64,000 bases of DNA from the NCBI RefSeq assembly GCF_009497155.1, contig NZ_WINI01000007.1, positions 193,137 through 257,136 on the forward strand, in the 5' to 3' direction. Each line of letters opens with the position of its first letter. The stretch's first letter is position 1. The notes under the pieces were generated by a model. The model searched no databases, was not told the DNA's origin, and was given only the letters and a program-made list of their open reading frames with translations. The position numbers and the translations under genes are program-made. Below are positions 18,300 through 26,681 of the stretch, in pieces. The stretch is from Glaciimonas soli. GTDB lineage: Bacteria; Pseudomonadota; Gammaproteobacteria; Burkholderiales; Burkholderiaceae_D.

Positions 18300-18578
18300 A
18301 TGAACGATTATTACGCCGTTCTTGGCATAGACAGTGATGCATCACAAAGCGCGATAAAAGCCGCCTATCGCAAAAAAGCAGCTGAGTTTCATCCCGATAG
18401 AAATACCGCGTCCGATGCACCTGCCCAATTCAGGGAAGTGCAGGAAGCATATGACCTGTTATCGGATACCGACAAACGACAAAGTTACGATGAGAATCGG
18501 CGCCGCAGCCTGCTGGAAAATCCACTGGCCTCCGCCGAACAAATCTGGACCACATACATAAATAAGGTTTTGCAATGA
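18300..18578 (+). CDS. Short J-domain (DnaJ-like) protein
   Basis: 92 aa. Residues 3-66 are a complete J domain with the HPD tripeptide in AEFHPDRNT (about 31-33), which stimulates Hsp70 ATPase, and YDLLSDTDKRQSYDENR closing helix IV. There is no G/F-rich linker, zinc domain or substrate-binding domain, so it is a class III (type C) J-protein dedicated to a specific partner. The last 20 residues are unique. Its stop overlaps the next gene by 4 bp (ATGA), so it is probably co-translated with an uncharacterised partner. Confidence 0.85.
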   Translation: MNDYYAVLGIDSDASQSAIKAAYRKKAAEFHPDRNTASDAPAQFREVQEAYDLLSDTDKRQSYDENRRRSLLENPLASAEQIWTTYINKVLQ

Positions 18579-19108
18579 TGCTTTCTTCCTATTTTGAAGA
18601 TTTGACCAAGGCGTATCAAGCCGAACTAGAAGACTTGCAAAGCGATTCCGAAGGTAAAAATGTTCTTGCTGCGCGGTTAAAGACCAAACGCGCGCAATTT
18701 GCTGCAATGATGCCGATGATCGATATGGCGCCGGAAATGGTGGCAGTGTCTTTTCATGGCGGCATCAGCTTTTCCAATGCGCATGCAATGGTCATGCTGG
18801 CCTCTTACGAGCCGGATGAATTCCCATCGTGGTACGAATACGCTGATATGGTGCAGTTTGCACCGTGGGCAGAAAAACTGGTCGAGATCGCGCTGCAAGA
18901 ACCTGCCGGCGAACGTTTTCTGATTACCAGCGTTTGCCTGGAATATTTATACGAAAAAAATAAAGGTCATTACCACGGCAAATACGCTCCCGAAATTGAC
19001 GAAACCGACGACAGCGTCGATGAAGTCGAGCGCGATGAAGACCGCGAAGGAGATCTTGAGGCCGAGGGTGCGGATTGGTTGGCGGAGCAAGGCTTTGACC
19101 GACATTAA
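18575..19108 (+). CDS. Uncharacterised acidic protein in J-domain operon
   Basis: 177 aa and not recognised. There is no signal peptide or membrane segment. An N-terminal helical stretch (SSYFEDLTKAYQAELEDLQ) precedes a middle domain with several aromatic/Met motifs (FHGGISFSNAHAMVML, WYEYADMVQFAPWAEKL). It ends in a strongly acidic tail (EIDETDDSVDEVERDEDREGDLE). It overlaps the J-domain gene, so it could be that chaperone's client or cofactor. The function is not known to me. Confidence 0.6.
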   Translation: MMLSSYFEDLTKAYQAELEDLQSDSEGKNVLAARLKTKRAQFAAMMPMIDMAPEMVAVSFHGGISFSNAHAMVMLASYEPDEFPSWYEYADMVQFAPWAEKLVEIALQEPAGERFLITSVCLEYLYEKNKGHYHGKYAPEIDETDDSVDEVERDEDREGDLEAEGADWLAEQGFDRH

Positions 19109-19191
19109 GCTTACTGTGTCAACACTGAATTGTTCCTTCTCCTGCAACCGGAGGAAGGGCTTAAAGCAAATTCTTTTTTCAAAGTAAATCC

Positions 19192-19944
19192 ATGACAAAA
19201 AATGCCCTAGTTCTCAAAGCCAGTAGCCTGATCCGCGAAGGCGATATCGCCGGCGCCGAATATGCTTTAGTCAATTTAGCGGAAACTGAAGGCGATTACG
19301 CTTTGGTCGCCGTACTGGAAGAAATGCCGCCAAAGGATTTGTTGGCAGTAATCCGTGAATTCGACTCCTCGAAAGAATCTGTCGTCAATTTGCTGGTCAC
19401 GCCGGAGCAATTCGCCCGCGCCGTCATCATCGAAAAGCTGTACGCAGATGTTACCCATGCGCGTTTGCGTGGGATGATGAATGCGGTGTTGTTCCGCGAC
19501 GATACCAAAACCGGCGACTTCATCGAAGCTATCGGTGACCTTGATGGTGGATATTCGGCTTTCATTGATTACCTGGCCGATCGCGATGAAGAAATTGCCC
19601 ATTTCGCAGAATTTGATACCTTCAATATTAACTTTACCGAAGAAGCTGATGCCGTTGACAGAGGCGAGGTCAGTGATCATGACTGGAAAGAATTAGCCTG
19701 GCTGTTAAAACACGAGCATGCTGATATCTTCGAACAAGTCTGGCCAACGCTGAAAAAACGCAGTAAAGAACGCAAGAAGCGTGAAGCCGAATTGGAACGA
19801 CTGGAACAAGAAGATGGTTATGAGTTTGGTTTGGGACTTGATCCGGAACCTGTGCATCACCGCACCACTAAACCAGCCGCACTGGCGAAAGCGCCAAGCA
19901 AGCCATCTACCCCGATCGATCCTTCGGAAGAATCGGCGCTGTAA
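19192..19944 (+). CDS. Uncharacterised protein in J-domain operon
   Basis: 250 aa and not recognised. Residues 5-60 are helical repeats (LIREGDIAGAEYALVNLAETEGDYALVAVLEEMPPKDLLAVI), which look like MgtE-N/TPR-like helices. A charged helical region (about 178-205, KKRSKERKKREAELERLEQED) is probably coiled coil. The last 40 residues are Pro/Lys/Ser-rich and disordered. It lies 83 bp after the preceding gene on the same strand and is probably in the same transcription unit. The function is unknown. Confidence 0.6.
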   Translation: MTKNALVLKASSLIREGDIAGAEYALVNLAETEGDYALVAVLEEMPPKDLLAVIREFDSSKESVVNLLVTPEQFARAVIIEKLYADVTHARLRGMMNAVLFRDDTKTGDFIEAIGDLDGGYSAFIDYLADRDEEIAHFAEFDTFNINFTEEADAVDRGEVSDHDWKELAWLLKHEHADIFEQVWPTLKKRSKERKKREAELERLEQEDGYEFGLGLDPEPVHHRTTKPAALAKAPSKPSTPIDPSEESAL

Positions 19945-20012
19945 TTAAGAGTAGCTCTCCTTTCCTGCTTGCAGGAGAGGAGCAGAACAGTAACTCTGTA
20001 ACCTCCCTGAAC

Positions 20013-21251
20013 ATGTCCAAACAACACAGCATTGCCACCATCGACAAGCGCCCTTATTTTGAGAAGGCGTTAGCGTTCGGTGTAAAAAACGCCATCATTT
20101 CGCACGAAAAATGCCAGACCATCATCGCTGATGGCGCCAAAGGCACGTTGCAAGTCGCCGATTTTTTCGGCACTAAACATTTGCAATCAGATTTAGAAAA
20201 TGCACGCTTACGCATTACTCATCTGGTCAGCCTGTATCTCGAAGATCGGTTTGAAGACAACCTGAAACTAGCCGCTGAATCACTGCGTGACAATACGTTT
20301 CTGTCGCACTCTCGCGGCGGCAATGAGATGCTCAAAGCATTGCATGCGCTACCCAATTGCACGGTGTTCGGCGATAGCGAAAGCCAGTCGGTAAAGGAGT
20401 TTCAGAACGAACACACGCTGAAGAAGCCGTTTTCTCTCAAGGCATACCGGAAAGAACGTCAAGTTCGTCTGGATGCCGAGCTGACCATGCATGCAGCCTT
20501 GTGGTTTGCCGAACAGATGCAAGTTGCACAACAATCTGCTTTAGATTTCACCAGCGCCGAAACCGTGATCCGTACAGCGTTATTATTGCGCGCCAGCGGT
20601 GTAGAGGAATATGCGAACAACCCACCTACACGCCTGGCCTTTGCGCACGCTTTGGATCACATCCGTACGCAATTTTTAGCGAGCGGGAAATTCAAAATTT
20701 CAAAAAAACTGCTGGATGATGTGCCATCAGAATATAGCGCCATAACGCAAAAAGTCCGGCGTGAAATCGAAAAAAATGATGCTTCATTGATCTTAAATGC
20801 AAGCATGACGCTGGCCGAGCTAATCAACACAATAGAACTGCGTTACTTCATCGCCGACAGTGGCATGGAAGAAATCGGTAGTTTTGATGCTTTAATTGCT
20901 AAAGAGTGGCACAAAATCACTCAAGGCAAAGAAGATCCCTACTCTCGCCTGACGGTGTTTTTATGCCTGGCTGCCAGCATCAAACCAAAAACGACATTAT
21001 CTGAAACAGAAGCCAGAACCATCATCCGCCAAGTGCGTGAGTTTGGTTTTGATAATGATGCGGTTGCCAGCTTCATTAAAGATGAAGCGCCGTTTGAGTT
21101 AAAAGAGAATTTACTGGCGTTGTGGGAAGAGGAATTTCTGCCGGAAGCTGAACAATATTTGCTGGACGAAGATGATTTGAAATACATGTTGGCGCTGAAA
21201 TTTTTGAAGGAAAATTGCAACATCAAGTCCAAAGACGCGGCGAATAAATAG
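20013..21251 (+). CDS. Uncharacterised 412-aa protein ending the J-domain operon
   Basis: 412 aa, soluble, mainly helical. Distinctive segments are IDKRPYFEKALAFGVKNAIIS near the start, LVSLYLEDRFEDNLKLAAESLRDN (about 72-95) and FLSHSRGGNEMLKALHALP. The C-terminal half is Glu/Leu-rich. I recognise no catalytic motif. The spacing to the previous gene is 68 bp and strand and composition match, so it belongs to the same set. The four-gene set could be a self-contained chaperone-dependent assembly, but nothing in the sequence shows its task. Confidence 0.6.
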   Translation: MSKQHSIATIDKRPYFEKALAFGVKNAIISHEKCQTIIADGAKGTLQVADFFGTKHLQSDLENARLRITHLVSLYLEDRFEDNLKLAAESLRDNTFLSHSRGGNEMLKALHALPNCTVFGDSESQSVKEFQNEHTLKKPFSLKAYRKERQVRLDAELTMHAALWFAEQMQVAQQSALDFTSAETVIRTALLLRASGVEEYANNPPTRLAFAHALDHIRTQFLASGKFKISKKLLDDVPSEYSAITQKVRREIEKNDASLILNASMTLAELINTIELRYFIADSGMEEIGSFDALIAKEWHKITQGKEDPYSRLTVFLCLAASIKPKTTLSETEARTIIRQVREFGFDNDAVASFIKDEAPFELKENLLALWEEEFLPEAEQYLLDEDDLKYMLALKFLKENCNIKSKDAANK

Positions 21252-21304
21252 TTTTATAGCTTGGGTTGGAAAGTCCAACCTTTTTAGACTGCAATGCCCC
21301 ATCA

Positions 21305-21336
21305 CCGTCATTTCCGCGTTCGCCGGAATGACTGCG
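21305..21336. repeat. REP-like palindrome (diverged dRS3-like copy)
   Basis: CCGTCATTTCCGCGTTCGCC and the following GGAATGAC form a degenerate single copy of the ATTCCC-N8-GGGAAT repeat family seen at 87-106 and 44726-44904. It lies between convergent genes and may act as a terminator. Confidence 0.55.
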
Positions 21337-21377
21337 GTTAAATTATCGGTGGGCGTTGCATCAGTTACCAAGTATAT

Positions 21378-21704
21378 TCAACGGGACTTCTTCATACTCG
21401 CGATCCGCGCCTCTTCCTTAACCACTTTCGCCACACGTCGGCGTCGGGAAACCATAGGATCGACAGTCAAAGGACGATATATTTCCACCCTATCCTGATC
21501 ACGTAAGGGCGTATCAAGCGATTTTAATTTACCGAAGATACCAACTCTGCAAGTGCTTAAATCGCATTCCTTAACTTCTTCCAGCACGCCGCTTTGCTTA
21601 ATCGCATCGTGCAACGAAATACCCTCTGGTACCGTGCAGCTGCGCAAAATTTGATGTTCACGGGTGGCATAGCAAACCTGAACAGTTATTGTTGGCGCGG
21701 TCAT
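21378..21704 (-). CDS. rnfH: RnfH family ubiquitin-like protein
   Basis: 108 aa. It has the beta-grasp fold of the UPF0125/RnfH family: VQVCYATREHQ at the start, LHDAIKQSGVLEE, CRVGIFGKLKSLDTPLRDQDRVEIYRPL, then DPMVSRRRRVAK. That last segment (DP...RR.R) is the family hallmark. The role is unknown, although the gene is near-universally paired with ratA in proteobacteria. Its ATG overlaps the ratA stop by 4 bp. The basic C-terminal tail is slightly longer than usual. Confidence 0.9.
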   Translation of the reverse strand: MTAPTITVQVCYATREHQILRSCTVPEGISLHDAIKQSGVLEEVKECDLSTCRVGIFGKLKSLDTPLRDQDRVEIYRPLTVDPMVSRRRRVAKVVKEEARIASMKKSR

Positions 21705-22144
21705 CGTGTTTTATCCGCATAAACAACTTCAGCGCGTTTGCAAAAGGAATCGACGAAACTGTTGGCGATCATGCTGAAAACCGGTCCTATGATTTTTTCC
21801 AGGATTTTGTTGGAAAATTCATAATGCAAATTGAATTCTATCTTGCAGGCATCGGCGCGTAGTGCTTTAAAATGCCAGGTGCCGTCCAGATGTTTGAACG
21901 GCCCTTCGACCAAACGCATTTTCATCTCGACCGGTGCAATGTGTGCGTTTTCGGTAGTAAATGACTGTTTGATACCATGGTAATGGATATTCAAGGTGGC
22001 AATCAAGCTGGTGTCGGTGCGCTCTCGTACCTCTACTCCGCCGCACCATGGCAAAAATTGCGGGTAATCTTCGACCCGATCAACCAGCGCGAACATTTGT
22101 TCTGCGCTGTACCCCAATAACACTGTTTTATGCACAACTGCCAT
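21701..22144 (-). CDS. ratA: RatA/COQ10-type START-domain protein
   Basis: 147 aa from ATG 22144 ([21 protein letters not shown]). A longer version from 22210 would run almost into the smpB start and has no conserved residues. It is a single SRPBCC/polyketide-cyclase domain: [41 protein letters not shown] and a long C-terminal helix ([17 protein letters not shown]). E. coli RatA was reported to block 70S assembly, while homologues bind ubiquinone. It is divergent from smpB by 67 bp and coupled to rnfH, a conserved order. Confidence 0.9.
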   Translation of the reverse strand: MAVVHKTVLLGYSAEQMFALVDRVEDYPQFLPWCGGVEVRERTDTSLIATLNIHYHGIKQSFTTENAHIAPVEMKMRLVEGPFKHLDGTWHFKALRADACKIEFNLHYEFSNKILEKIIGPVFSMIANSFVDSFCKRAEVVYADKTR

Positions 22145-22211
22145 TAAATCCCTACCATTTGATAGAATCACAACCTGGAATTTTAACCGAGCAGCAAGCG
22201 TTACGGACATT

Positions 22212-22661
22212 ATGAGTATTATTGATAATAAAAAAGCTTTCCACGACTATTTTGTCGAAGAGCGCTTCGAAGCGGGGATGGAACTGCATGGCTGGGAAGT
22301 CAAAGCCATCCGCGCCGGGCGTGCGCAGTTGAAAGAGGCCTATGTGATCATTCGCAATGGCGAAATCTTCTTGTTTGGTGCGCACATCAGCGCCCTGCTC
22401 AGCGCCTCCAGCCACGTTCATCCAGAAGCGCTACGCTCCCGCAAATTGCTGTTACACGCAGCCGAAATCAGCCGCATGATGATCAAGGTTGAACGTTCTG
22501 GCTACACGCTGGTACCGATCAACCTGCATTTCAAGGGTGGCCGGATTAAGTGCGAAGTGGGTTTAGCCAAAGGTAAAAAGCAACACGATAAACGCGCCAC
22601 CGAAAAAGATCGCGATGCGCATCGTGAAGTGCAATCGGCGATGAAACAACACCGGCGTTAA
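22212..22661 (+). CDS. smpB: SsrA-binding protein SmpB
   Basis: 149 aa. All SmpB landmarks are present: an N-terminal [32 protein letters not shown] oligonucleotide-binding barrel, [11 protein letters not shown], the [12 protein letters not shown] segment, and the C-terminal [19 protein letters not shown] tail that folds in the mRNA channel. It delivers tmRNA to stalled ribosomes. The start is set by conservation. The tmRNA gene is not intact in this window; only a 3' scrap appears at about 59.4 kb. Confidence 0.96.
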   Translation: MSIIDNKKAFHDYFVEERFEAGMELHGWEVKAIRAGRAQLKEAYVIIRNGEIFLFGAHISALLSASSHVHPEALRSRKLLLHAAEISRMMIKVERSGYTLVPINLHFKGGRIKCEVGLAKGKKQHDKRATEKDRDAHREVQSAMKQHRR

Positions 22662-22672
22662 TTATGTTACGA

Positions 22673-22716
22673 AGTAGGATGGGTAGAGCGCAGCGATACT
22701 CATCCTACTATTTTCT
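22673..22716 (+). terminator. smpB terminator within a repeated hairpin
   Basis: Stem AGTAGGATG (22673-22681)/CATCCTACT (22701-22709) with an ATTTTCT tail. The loop sequence GGTAGAGCGCAGCGATA recurs in diverged form at 26631-26659, so this belongs to a dispersed hairpin family. Confidence 0.7.
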
Positions 22717-22722
22717 ACACTT

Positions 22723-23640
22723 CTAAAAATCACAAGTCGACGCCAATGGCGGCTCACTCTGCGGAACGGTATCCATCTGATGTGTCCCCGCCCTCCGATA
22801 ATCTTTCACAGCATCATCCACTTCAGCGGGCGACAATACCTGATTGCGGGCATGAAAAACCCAGGCAACATCTTGTTGGTAAACCCGTTCAGCACTGGTA
22901 TCTGGCAACTGCCCGCCAGGTGAAAACCAAAGATTGAAATTAATCGACATTGGCACCACCGGATAATTGCGACCGCCATTCTCGGTTTGCTGTTCGCCAT
23001 CCAGAAAAAAGCGCGTCTTGCCGGCTGCCGCTTGCATCACCAAAGTGTGCCAACCACCAGATTGATTACCTAACTTGACGAATTTTTGATGCGGTTGATT
23101 GTAGGCTTGCCATGGATTCATCTGTACTGTTTGCCAGGTGACGCTATACAGTCGGCTGTTGACATCACCCCAACCGCCGTTGGGCAAATACTCCCAGTCC
23201 ATTTCGCTGTACTGCGGATCAAGATCAAAGCGCAACGGGCTGACGGCATAGAAAGTCTGCACCACCACATCACCATTCGGCCCGGTAACAGGTGCATCGG
23301 AAAAGCGTATACGGGCGGCGTACGTACCTTCTAGATATTTACGCTGATGACATAGCTGTGCCTGGAATGTGCCTTGTGGCGTGCCGTCGGTGCGAGCTGT
23401 TAATCGTAATAAACGACGGCCTTTATTATCCACATCGTCTATCAACGCAATACTATCGGATCCCCATTGCCCACCATCGATACCGGGATGACCACGTTGA
23501 CCACGAATAATCCAACCGCCTTTGAGCAGCGCTGCTTTGTCTGCATAGTGAAAATCGTCAAAGAATATTTCCTGGCTGGCATGCGCAGCGGATACTAAAG
23601 TACTCGCTGCCAACCCACACAAGAGTAGCATGCGTCGCAT
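22723..23640 (-). CDS. Secreted GH16-like glycoside hydrolase
   Basis: 305 aa from ATG 23640 (MRRMLLLCGLAASTLVSAAHA is a clear signal peptide). A start at 23691 would put 17 residues inside the transporter gene. The mature protein is a laminarinase/beta-glucanase-like jelly roll. FFDDFHY lies near the N terminus. SEMDWEYLPNG (about 146-156) supplies the E-x-D-x-E catalytic signature, with nucleophile and acid/base Glu two positions either side of the Asp. FFLDGEQ and NFNLWFSPGG follow. It starts one base after the stop of the AmpG-like transporter gene, so it is co-transcribed with it. The substrate is a beta-glycan; chitin-related use is suggested only by context. Confidence 0.75.
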   Translation of the reverse strand: MRRMLLLCGLAASTLVSAAHASQEIFFDDFHYADKAALLKGGWIIRGQRGHPGIDGGQWGSDSIALIDDVDNKGRRLLRLTARTDGTPQGTFQAQLCHQRKYLEGTYAARIRFSDAPVTGPNGDVVVQTFYAVSPLRFDLDPQYSEMDWEYLPNGGWGDVNSRLYSVTWQTVQMNPWQAYNQPHQKFVKLGNQSGGWHTLVMQAAAGKTRFFLDGEQQTENGGRNYPVVPMSINFNLWFSPGGQLPDTSAERVYQQDVAWVFHARNQVLSPAEVDDAVKDYRRAGTHQMDTVPQSEPPLASTCDF

Positions 23641-23641
23641 G

Positions 23642-24949
23642 TTATCCCTCAACCGCACGCGTCGATGAAACATGCAGCACCGCTCTGTCATGGCGCCCTA
23701 TCGGCACAATGCGTGACAATAGCAACACCGGTATTGCAGACAGCAAGACCCACAAAAAGAAATGCTGATAGCCCAATGCGGCTTGTATCGCGCCACTCAT
23801 GATTTTGAACAGCACATAACCGAGTTGCATCACCCCAGTACCCAGTGCGTAATGCGCCATTTGATATTTGCCGACAGCGACTTCCTGCATGATGAACAAA
23901 ATCAAACCGACGAAACCAAAACCATAGCCAAACATTTCTAAACTCAACGCGCCTGCGATCACACTGAAATTAGTTGGTAAAAAAGTGCTTAAAAAGAAGT
24001 ATGCAAGGTTAGGCAAATTCATCGCTAAAATCAGAAAGAACATCGCTCGACGTAAGCCTAACCAAGCAGTGAAATAGCCGCCCAGAATACTGCCACCGAT
24101 GAACGCCACGGTCGCCAGAGTGCCATACAAGGCACCAACTTCCGTGGTGGTTAACCCCAAACCGCCTTCGGCACGCGCAGCGCGCAAAAACAGAGGGCCA
24201 ATGGTAGTGACTTGGCCTTCGCCTGCGCGGAACAAGATAATAAAAAGAATGGCTAACCAAATACCAGGCTTCTTGAAAAAATCCAGAATCACGTCTTGCA
24301 ATGTCTTGTAGACACCGCGCATAGAGGTATCAGAACGAACCACATTGTTTGCATTCGGCAGTGCCCAGATATGGTACGCGGCCAATGTGATCATAATGGC
24401 GCCAAGCATCCCGAAAATGATGGACCAGGCGTGTGCTACATCCATCCGTTTTTCAAAATAGCCGGCCAATACCACCAATCCGCCTAAAGAAAAAAAGCGT
24501 GCAACATTGTAAAAACCGCCTTGCCACCCTGCGTATGCGGCTTGTTGTTTAGCGTCTAAACTGGCGATGTACAAACCATCGGCAGCAATATCGTGGGTTG
24601 CAGAAGCAATCGCGACCAACGCCAACAAGGCAATGCTGGCGGCGAAATACGTCGGCAAATGCAGCGCCAATGCCAGCAAACCAAGTGCAGCACCGCCGAG
24701 AAATTGAAACAGCAAAACGATGGATTTTTTACTGCGTGCGACTTCCAGAAACGGACTCCACAGCGGTTTGAAGACCCAGACAAAACCAAGTAAGCCAGTC
24801 CATAAAGCGATCTGTTCGTTTGCTATGCCCATGCTTTTGTACATCAGACCGGCCATGGTGGCGACCAGAAAATAGGGTAAGCCTTCGGCAAAATACAAGG
24901 TGGGAACCCAGGTGATGGGGTGACGTTTTGGTGTTTTTTCGTTATGCAT
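23642..24949 (-). CDS. AmpG-like MFS transporter
   Basis: 435 aa with twelve hydrophobic segments. The motifs LYFAEGLPYFLVATMAGLMYKSMG (TM1) and ATHDIAADGLYIA (TM4, where AmpG has DIAIDAW) place it in the AmpG branch of the major facilitator superfamily. AmpG imports GlcNAc-anhydroMurNAc muropeptides. AmpG-like members in GlcNAc clusters are thought to import chito-oligosaccharides. Here it lies between the GH16-like gene and nagZ. Since NagZ cleaves terminal GlcNAc in the cytosol, either substrate would fit. The 97 bp before it contain no clear promoter. Confidence 0.82.
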   Translation of the reverse strand: MHNEKTPKRHPITWVPTLYFAEGLPYFLVATMAGLMYKSMGIANEQIALWTGLLGFVWVFKPLWSPFLEVARSKKSIVLLFQFLGGAALGLLALALHLPTYFAASIALLALVAIASATHDIAADGLYIASLDAKQQAAYAGWQGGFYNVARFFSLGGLVVLAGYFEKRMDVAHAWSIIFGMLGAIMITLAAYHIWALPNANNVVRSDTSMRGVYKTLQDVILDFFKKPGIWLAILFIILFRAGEGQVTTIGPLFLRAARAEGGLGLTTTEVGALYGTLATVAFIGGSILGGYFTAWLGLRRAMFFLILAMNLPNLAYFFLSTFLPTNFSVIAGALSLEMFGYGFGFVGLILFIMQEVAVGKYQMAHYALGTGVMQLGYVLFKIMSGAIQAALGYQHFFLWVLLSAIPVLLLSRIVPIGRHDRAVLHVSSTRAVEG

Positions 24950-25046
24950 GGTCTCAGTATATTTTCGTTTTTTTCGATAAAACTTTGTTTTAGATACAGC
25001 ACATACACCTCCCCTCGCCCGCGTCCGGGAGAGGGGATAAAACGCA

Positions 25047-26561
25047 TTACATCATCCCGGCCACAGGCAATTGTCCGTGCGCCTCTATTTCTCCCGTCAA
25101 CCATGCGCTCACCGCTTGTAACGCAGGCGGTGCAAATCCATAGGACATCACTGCCGGAGCGGCAATATCAAATGCATGAAACGGATTCCACAACGCCAGA
25201 TGCAATGCTGGTCGCCAGCTGTTACGAACCTGCTCGCTATAACGTGCACGCGAAGTGGAAGCCAATACAGTGATGCGACCATCGGCCGGCAAGGATGGCC
25301 AGATAAACGTATCTGGATCAGCAAAGGTAGTCATCTCAACGTCGTAATGCTGGGCCAACATCGCACTAACCACACTGGCAGGCACGCCTGCTTCGGAGAC
25401 GCCGTCACTGACAGTATCGGTACGCATGACCAGACGGATTTTGCTGCCCACGGGTATTGCTTGTGGATTGCCATGCACTGTCAAACCGCGCTGCCAGGCG
25501 CCACGCATCAGTTGGTGATCAGCTGCTTCTGCGGCATAAATGCCGTCGGTGCCGGCGCAAGGGTAAGTCTGCGCCAAACGGTCAAGACGTTGTAAGCGAG
25601 TCGCAATTTCTTCCTGGTGGAATTGTCCGGATGCAATCGCTTCAGCCAATGCATCCAAAGTTTCATTTTGCGTGGCTCTGGTTCCCAAAGCCATCACCAT
25701 ATCGGCACCTGCGACAAACGCTTGTACCGCAGCTTTGCCAACGCCATAGCGACCGGCAATCGCATGCATATCCATGCCATCGGTAATAATGACACCGCGA
25801 TATTGCCATTCTTCACGCAGCAAACCGGTCAGAATTTTGCGCGACATGGTGGCGGGAAATTCCCTATCCAGCGCGGGGTAAACAATATGCGCACTCATCA
25901 TGGCAGGAGCATTTTTAGTTGCCATGGCGGCGACCTTGAATGGTGCCAATTCAAGCGCGTCTAGTTCAGCTCGAGGCTTATCGACTGTAGGTAAATCGCG
26001 ATGTGAGTCAACGTGCGTATCGCCATGACCGGGGAAATGTTTGACGCAGCATGCGACACCCTCGGATAAACTACCCTCCATCCATGCCAACGCTAATTCG
26101 GTAGCACGTTTGGGATCGGAACCGAAAGAGCGTTCGCAAATCACTGGATTCGCCGGGTTGTTGTTCAAATCCAGTACTGGTGCAAAATTCCAGTTAAATC
26201 CCAAGGCTTTAACACCTCGCGCTACCGCGGCGCCGACGGCATACGCCAACGTCGTATCATCGGCAGCGCCCAGCGACATTGCCGCTGGCGGTGCGGGTAC
26301 CCAGGTTGAGCGCACCACCGCACCGCCCTCTTGATCTATCGCGATCAACGCGTTTTCCCCCATCACCTCGCGCAAATCTGCAGTCAATTTTGATAGTTGT
26401 GCGGCATCGACCATATTCTGGCGGAACAGACAAATGGCGCGGATCTGATTGTCGCGCAAAAAATCGGCGGTCTCTGCATCCAACACCGTATTGGGGATGC
26501 GGATCATGATGAGCTGGCCAGCTAGCTGGCGCGGATTTAAGGACTTAATTTCTGTGTTCAT
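25047..26561 (-). CDS. nagZ: Beta-N-acetylhexosaminidase NagZ (GH3)
   Basis: 504 aa from ATG 26561 (MNTEIKSLNPRQLAG). An upstream in-frame ATG at 26657 is less likely. The GH3 barrel is complete: GQLIMIRIP, AIDQEGGAV, NWNFAPVLDLN, then KHFPGHGDTHVDSHRDLP (about 190-207), the NagZ loop holding the His/Asp general-acid dyad. IITDGMDM (about 263-270) carries the nucleophile Asp. Unlike the ~340-aa enteric NagZ, an extra C-terminal domain (about 345-504) is present, as in two-domain GH3 enzymes. It removes terminal GlcNAc in the cytoplasm from chito-oligomers or muropeptides. There is no signal peptide. Confidence 0.9.
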   Translation of the reverse strand: MNTEIKSLNPRQLAGQLIMIRIPNTVLDAETADFLRDNQIRAICLFRQNMVDAAQLSKLTADLREVMGENALIAIDQEGGAVVRSTWVPAPPAAMSLGAADDTTLAYAVGAAVARGVKALGFNWNFAPVLDLNNNPANPVICERSFGSDPKRATELALAWMEGSLSEGVACCVKHFPGHGDTHVDSHRDLPTVDKPRAELDALELAPFKVAAMATKNAPAMMSAHIVYPALDREFPATMSRKILTGLLREEWQYRGVIITDGMDMHAIAGRYGVGKAAVQAFVAGADMVMALGTRATQNETLDALAEAIASGQFHQEEIATRLQRLDRLAQTYPCAGTDGIYAAEAADHQLMRGAWQRGLTVHGNPQAIPVGSKIRLVMRTDTVSDGVSEAGVPASVVSAMLAQHYDVEMTTFADPDTFIWPSLPADGRITVLASTSRARYSEQVRNSWRPALHLALWNPFHAFDIAAPAVMSYGFAPPALQAVSAWLTGEIEAHGQLPVAGMM

Positions 26562-26630
26562 ATCAATTCGTTTCTCTGCATTTGTGCGTTCTGCATTATC
26601 TACTTTTTCATCGAAAAACAGAACGGAGTT

Positions 26631-26659
26631 GGATGGATGGAGCGCTGTGATACTCATCC
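26631..26659. repeat. Dispersed hairpin repeat, diverged copy
   Basis: GGATGGATGGAGCGCTGTGA then TACTCATCC matches the hairpin at 22673-22709 (GGATGGGTAGAGCGCAGCGA then TACTCATCC) at most positions. It lies in the short gap between the SIS-domain gene and nagZ. Confidence 0.55.
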
Positions 26660-26681
26660 GCCATACCGCTTTTCCTAACTC

